Source: Sipunculus nudus
Lineage: Eukaryota; Annelida; Sipuncula; Golfingiida; Sipunculidae
Length of the DNA: 64,000 nucleotides
Assembly: GCA_026874595.1 (NCBI GenBank)
Contig: CM049317.1
Span: forward strand, 62,783,118 to 62,847,117
Reading direction: 5' to 3'
In this document: piece by piece, positions 59,472 to 64,000 of the stretch
Layout of the letters: every line of letters begins with the position of its first letter
Position numbering within the stretch: position 1 is the first letter of the stretch
The notes under the pieces: model-generated
What the model was told of the DNA's origin: nothing
Seen by the model: only the letters and a program-made list of their open reading frames with translations
The model's database searches: none
Made by a program: the position numbers and the translations under genes

Positions 59472-62106
59472 TGTATTTTTGGACTTTGCGGAGGTATAAT
59501 AATGTCAGAAATGGTAAAACATTGTAGGTTAATTGTGTTAAAATTGGAAAATGGGTTCAAGAAATCAATAAATGACTTTTTTAAAAATAGAAGAATTATA
59601 TATTTGCGGTTTTGATTGAACGATATTGCCCTTACTTTTGATATTAATGTTCACTGACCGGGACTGCTGTGTAGCTAGGGGACCCGTCTGTCCCCCCTTT
59701 GGGTCATATCAGTGTGTATTTTAAGGAAAATGCTGCATTTCTGTTGTGATTTTGCCGTAAGCAAAGAATAAGCAAAGAATCAGCAAAGTGTAAGCAAAGG
59801 GATTATGCCTTCATAATAGCTTTTTTTCTCCATTTTCTGAAGAAAACAATGTACTTTTGGACTTTGCGGGGGTCTAATAATGTCAGAAATGATCAAACAC
59901 TGTAGGTAAATTCTGTTAAAATTAGAAAATGGGTCCCAGGAATCAATAAATGACTGTTTTAAGTAGCAGAATTTTACATTTGTGGTTTTGATTGAACGAT
60001 ATTGCCCTTACTTTCGATATTAATATTCACTAACCGGGACTGCAGTGTAGCCAGGCGACCCGTCTGTCTCCATATGGGTCATATCAGTGTGTATTTTTAG
60101 GAAAATGCTGCATTTCTGTTGTGATTTTGCCGTAAGCAAAGAATAAGCAAAGAATCAGCAAAGTGTAAGCAAAGGGATTATGCCTTCATAATTGTTTTTT
60201 TTTTTCTCCATTTTCTGAAGAAATAATGTATTTTTGGACTTTGCGGGGGTCTAATAATTTCAGAACTGGTAAAAAATTGTAGGTAAATTGTTTCAAAATT
60301 GGAAAATGAGTCCAAGAAATCAATAAATGACTTTTTTAAAAATATAAGAATTATACATTTGCGGTTTTGATTGAACGATATTGCCCTTACTTTTGATATT
60401 AATGTTCACTAACCGGGACTGCTGTGTAGCCAGGGGACCCGTCTGTCACCATATGGTTCATATCAGTGTGCATTTTTAGGAAAATGCTGCATTTCTGTTG
60501 TGATTTTTGCCGTAAGCAAAGAATAAGCAAAGTATCAGCAAAGTGTAAGCAAAGGTATTATGCCTTCATAATTGCTTTTTGGCACCATTTTCTGAATAAA
60601 TAATGTATTTTTGGGCATTGGGGGGGGGTCTAATTATGTCAGAAATGGTGAAACACTGTAGGTAAATTGTGTTAAATTTGGAAAATGGGTCCAATAAATT
60701 AATAAATGACTTTTTAAAAATTGCAGAATTATACATTACCGGTTTTGATTGAACAATATTGCCCTTATTTTTGATATTAATGGTCACTAACCGGGACTGC
60801 TGTGTAGCCAGGGGACCCGTCTGTCTCCATATGGTTCATATCAGTGTGTATTTTTAGGAAAATGCTGCATTTCTGTTGTGAATTTGCCGTAAGCAAAGAA
60901 TAAGCAAAGCATCAGCAAAGTGTAAGCAAAGGGATTATGCCTTCATAATTCCTTTTTTTCACCATTTTCTGAAGAAATAATGTATTTTTGGACTTTGCGG
61001 GGGTCTTATAATGTCAGAAATGGTAAAACATTGTAGGTAAATTGTGTTAAAATTGGAGAATGGGTCAAAGAAATCAATAAATGACTTTTTTTTTAAAAAT
61101 AGCAGAATTATACATTTCCGGTTTTGATTGAACGATATTGCCCTTACTTTTTAATATTAATGTTCACTAACCGGGACTGCTGTGTAGCCAGGGGACCGTC
61201 TGTCTCCATATGGTTCATATCAGTGTGTATTTGTAGGAAAATGCTGCATTTCTGTTGTGATTTTGCCGTAAGCAAAGAATAAGCAAAGCATAAAAAAAGT
61301 GTAGGCAAAGGGATTATGCCTGCATAATTACTTTTTGGCACCATTTTCTGAAGAAATAATGTATTTTTGGACTTTGCGGGGTCTAATAATGTCAGAAATG
61401 GTAAAACATTGTAGGTAAATTGTGTTAAAATTGGAGAATGGGTCAAAGAAATCAATCAATGACTTTTTTTAAAAATAGCAGAATTATACATTTCCGGTTT
61501 TGATTGAACAATATTGCCCTTACTTTTTAATATTAATGTTCACTAACCGGGACTGCTGTGTAGCCAGGGGACCGTCTGTCTCCATATGGTTCATATCAGT
61601 GTGTATTTGTAGGAAAATGCTGCATTTCTGTTGTGATTTTGCCGTTAGCAAAGAATAAGCAAAGCATCAGCAAACTGTAAGCAAAGGGATTATGCCTTCA
61701 TAATTGCTTTTTTCACCATTTTCTGAAGAAATAATGTATTTTTGGACTTTGCGGGGGTCTTATGTCAGAAATGGTAAAACATTGTAGGTAAATTGTGTTA
61801 AAATTGGAAAATGGGTCCAAGAAATCAATAAATGAATTTTTTAAAAATAGCAGAATTATACATTATCGGTTTTGATTGAACGATATTGCCCTTACTTTTG
61901 ACATTAATGTTCACTAAACGGGACTGCTATGTAGCCAGGGGACCCGTCTGTCCCCATATGGGTCATATCAGTGTGTATTTTTAGGAAAATGCTGCATTTC
62001 TGTTGTGATTTTGCCGTAAGCAAAGAATAAGCAAAGCATCAGCAAAGTGTAAGCAAAGGGATTATGCTTTCATGATTGCTTTTGGCACCATTTTCTGAAG
62101 AAATAA

Positions 62107-62858
62107 TGTATTTTTGGACTTTGCGATGGTCTAATAATGTCATAAATGGTAAAACACTGTAAGTAAATTGTGTTAAAATTGGAAAATGGGTCCAAGAAAT
62201 CAATAAATGACTTTTTTAAAAATAGCAGAATTATACATTATCGGTTTTGATCGAACGATATTGCCCTTACTTTTGATATTAATGTTCACTTTCCGGGACT
62301 GCTGTGTAGCCAGGGGACCCGTCTGTCACCATATGGTTCTTATCAGTGTGTATTTATAGGAAAATGCTGCATTTCTGTTGTGATTTTGCCGTAAGCAAAG
62401 AATAAGCAAAGCATCAGCAAAGTGTAAGCAAAGGGATTATGCTTTCATGATTGCTTTTTGGCACCATTTTCTGAAGAAATAATGTATTTTTGGACTTTGC
62501 GATGGTCTAATAATGTCATAAATGGTAAAACACTGTAAGTAAATTGTGTTAAAATTGGAAAATGGGTCCAAGAAATCAATAAATGACTTTTTTAAAAATA
62601 GCAGAATTATACATTATCGGTTTTGATCGAACGATATTGCCCTTACTTTTGATATTAATGTTCACTTTCCGGGACTGCTGTGTAGCCAGGGGACCCGTCT
62701 GTCACCATATGGTTCTTATCAGTGTGTATTTATAGGAAAATGCTGCATTTCTGTTGTGATTTTGCCGTAAGCAAAGAATTAGCAAAGCATCAGCAAGGTG
62801 TAAGCAAAGGGATTATGCCTTCATAATTGCTCTTTGGCACCATTTTCTGAATAAATAA
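62107..62858 (+). repeat. Class L duplication (L/K then L)
   Basis: Two consecutive monomers start as class L (TTTGCGATGGTC, GTCATAAATGG, GATCGAACG, CTTTCC). The first ends like class K (AGAATAAGCAAAGCATCAGC, CTTTCATGATTGC), the second like L (GAATTAGC, CAAGGTG, GAATAAATAA). Both have CATATGGTTC where most right-hand class L copies have CATATGCTTC. A one-monomer unequal exchange within the 3' quarter explains this. Confidence 0.86.
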
Positions 62859-64000
62859 TGTATTTTTGGGCATGGGGGGGGGGGGTCTAATTATGTCAGA
62901 AATGGTGAAACACTGTAGGTAAATTGTGTTAAAATTGGAAAATGGGTCCAATAAATCAATAAATGACTTTTTAAAAATTGCAGAATTATATATTACCGGT
63001 TTTGATTGAACAATATTGCCCTTATTTTTGATATTAATGGTCACTAACCGGGACTGCTGTGTAGCCAGGGGACCCGTCTGTCACCATTTGGTTCATATCA
63101 GTGTGTATTTTTAGGAAAATGCTGCATTTCTGTTGTGAATTTGCCGTAAGCAAAGAATAAGCAAAGCATCAGCAAAGTGTAAGTAAAGGGATTATGCCTT
63201 CATAATTGCTTTTTTTCACCATTTTCTGAAGAAATAATGTATTTTTGGACTTTGCGGGGGTCTAATAATGTCAGAAATGGTAAAACATTGTAGGTAAATT
63301 GTGTTAAAATTGGAGAATGGGTCAAAGAAATCAATAGATGACTTTTTTTAAAAATAGCAGAATTATACATTTCCGGTTTTGATTGAACGATATTGCCCTT
63401 ACTTTTTAATATTAATGTTCACTATCCGGGACTGCTGTGTAGCCAGGGGACCCGTCTGTCACCATTTGGTTCTTATCAGTGTGTATTTTTAGGAAAATGC
63501 TGCATTTCTGTTGTGATTTTGCCGTAAGCAAAGAATTAGCAAAGCATCAGCAAAGTGTAAGCAAAGGGATTATGCTTTCATAGTTGATTTTTTTCACCAT
63601 TTTCTGAAGAAATAATGTATTTTTGGACTTTGCGGGGGTCTAATAATGTCAGAAATGGTAAAACACTGTAAGTAAATTGTGTTAAAATTGGAAAATGGGT
63701 CCAAGAAATCAATAAATGACTTTTTTAAAAATAGCAGAATTATACATTATCGGTTTTGATCGAACGATATTGCCCTTACTTTTGATATTAATGTTCACTT
63801 TCCGGGACTGCTGTGTAGCCAGGGGACCCGTCTGTCACCATATGGTTCTTATCACTGTGTATTTATAGGAAAATGCTGCATTTCTGTTGTGATTTTGCCG
63901 TAAGCAAAGAATTAGCAAAGCATCAGCAAGGTGTAAGCAAAGGGATTATGCCTTCATAATTGCTCTTTGGCACCATTTTCTGAAGAAATAATGTATTTTT

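Larger units (their letters stand above)
1..64000 (+). repeat. Satellite DNA array, ~376-bp monomer, 170 full copies
   Basis: Every part of the window can be assigned to one repeating unit in one orientation. I located the CACTNNCCGGG anchor in each copy; it recurs at steps of 365-381 bp, most often 373-378 bp. In order, a monomer carries TGTATTTTTGG, a G-tract, GTCAGAAATGGT, AATCAATAAATGAC, a T/A-rich dyad, TTTTGATTGAACGATATTG, the GC-rich core around ACCGGGACTGCTGTGTAGCC, CATATGG, AAAATGCTGCATTTCTG, the AAGCAAAG subrepeats and CACCATTTTCTGAAGAAATAA. No insertion of foreign sequence is visible. By eye, neighbouring monomers differ at several percent of positions, while same-class monomers in different units are almost identical, which is typical of higher-order satellite organisation. 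Centromeric or pericentromeric location is inferred, not shown. Confidence 0.98.
53824..64000 (+). repeat. HOR block 7, 27 monomers plus start of another
   Basis: Starts and classes: 53824 A/B, 54204 C, 54581 D, 54956 E, 55334 F, 55710 G, 56087 H/J, 56462 K, 56835 L, 57211 M, 57591 N, 57969 O, 58355 P, 58728 Q, 59094 R/D, 59472 E, 59850 F, 60227 G, 60604 H, 60981 I, 61360 J, 61735 K, 62107 L/K, 62483 L, 62859 M, 63238 N, 63616 O, 63992 P (9 bases only). The R/D fusion at 59094 skips S, T, A, B and C, so no new unit boundary appears before the window ends. Class L is duplicated at 62107-62858. Confidence 0.89.

Noticed and set aside
717-63044. Repeated minus-strand open frames of 68-103 codons (M-N/T-I-N-I-K..., M-Y-N-S-A-I-F..., M-I-S-W/L-T-H...)
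   Set aside because: They occur once per monomer at fixed phase, end inside or just beyond the same monomer, change frame with G-tract length, and match no protein I know. They are by-products of stop-poor repeat sequence.
1-64000. CRISPR array
   Set aside because: Repeats are 376 bp, contiguous, diverged by class and with no unique spacers of constant size; this is a tandem satellite, not repeat-spacer structure.
1-64000. Transposable element or retroelement array
   Set aside because: No terminal repeats, target-site duplications, poly(A) tails, or frames resembling transposase, integrase or reverse transcriptase are visible in or between monomers.
1-64000. Monomer as a dimer of two related 188-bp halves
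   Set aside because: TGTATTTTTGG at the start and TGTATTTTTAGG about 243 bases later are alike, but the flanks do not align and the spacing is not half of 376. I could not support an internal duplication beyond the 11-bp units.
1-64000. 5S rRNA, tRNA or snRNA gene tandem repeat
   Set aside because: No internal control regions (5S box A/C, tRNA A and B boxes) or recognisable RNA sequence found in the consensus; no terminator-like run following a candidate gene.
1-64000. Assembly artefact producing false HOR order
   Set aside because: Not excluded by sequence alone, but the duplicated blocks carry distinct private variants and different neighbours, which a simple loop in assembly would not create. 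Homopolymer lengths remain the least trustworthy part.

Overview
The window is one uninterrupted block of eukaryotic satellite DNA. From base 1 to base 64000 it consists of head-to-tail copies of a single monomer of about 376 bp, all in the same orientation. I count 170 complete monomers plus the first 9 bases of another, a mean of 376.4 bp. I see no unique sequence, protein-coding gene, RNA gene, transposable element, telomeric repeat or ordinary microsatellite. One monomer counted by hand is 34% GC, with an internal core of about 50 bp near 60% GC. The scale and the higher-order organisation fit a centromeric, pericentromeric or other heterochromatic block of an animal or plant chromosome. 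I do not recognise the family and cannot name the organism.

Layout. Taking each monomer to begin at its TGTATTTTYGG motif, the copies fall into about 20 sequence classes, called A to T here. They recur in a fixed order: A B C D E F G H I J K L M N O P Q R S T. This is a higher-order repeat (HOR) of roughly 7.5 kb. Class T ends in GAAATCA instead of GAAATAA, and class A opens with TGTATTTTCGG, so the T-to-A junction marks each unit start: 1, 9023, 17672, 28200, 46279, 53071 and 53824. The units are variants with whole monomers lost or gained. Block 1 (1-9022) has 24 monomers, block 2 (9023-17671) 23, block 3 (17672-28199) 28, block 4 (28200-46278) 48, block 5 (46279-53070) 18, block 6 (53071-53823) 2, and block 7 (53824-64000) 27 plus a fragment.

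History. Two HOR generations are visible. Blocks 1-3 keep separate A and B monomers, and blocks 1-2 carry a D-E-F triplet duplication. Blocks 4, 5 and 7 share a fused A/B monomer and a different class D, so they descend from a later amplification. Inside the HOR there is an older five-monomer rhythm (G-K, L-P, Q-A). Local tandem duplications (3388 bp, 755 bp, 753 bp) and many chimeric monomers, all in register, record unequal crossing over or conversion. At the finest scale each monomer contains a run of 9-bp units at 11-bp spacing, and classes H, M, R and Q carry G-tracts of 7-16 bases.

There are no gene products to connect. Short open frames recur on both strands, mainly one of 73-90 codons on the minus strand starting with M-T/N-I-N-I-K. 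They are by-products of the repeat: their C-terminal halves switch between three unrelated frames according to G-tract length.
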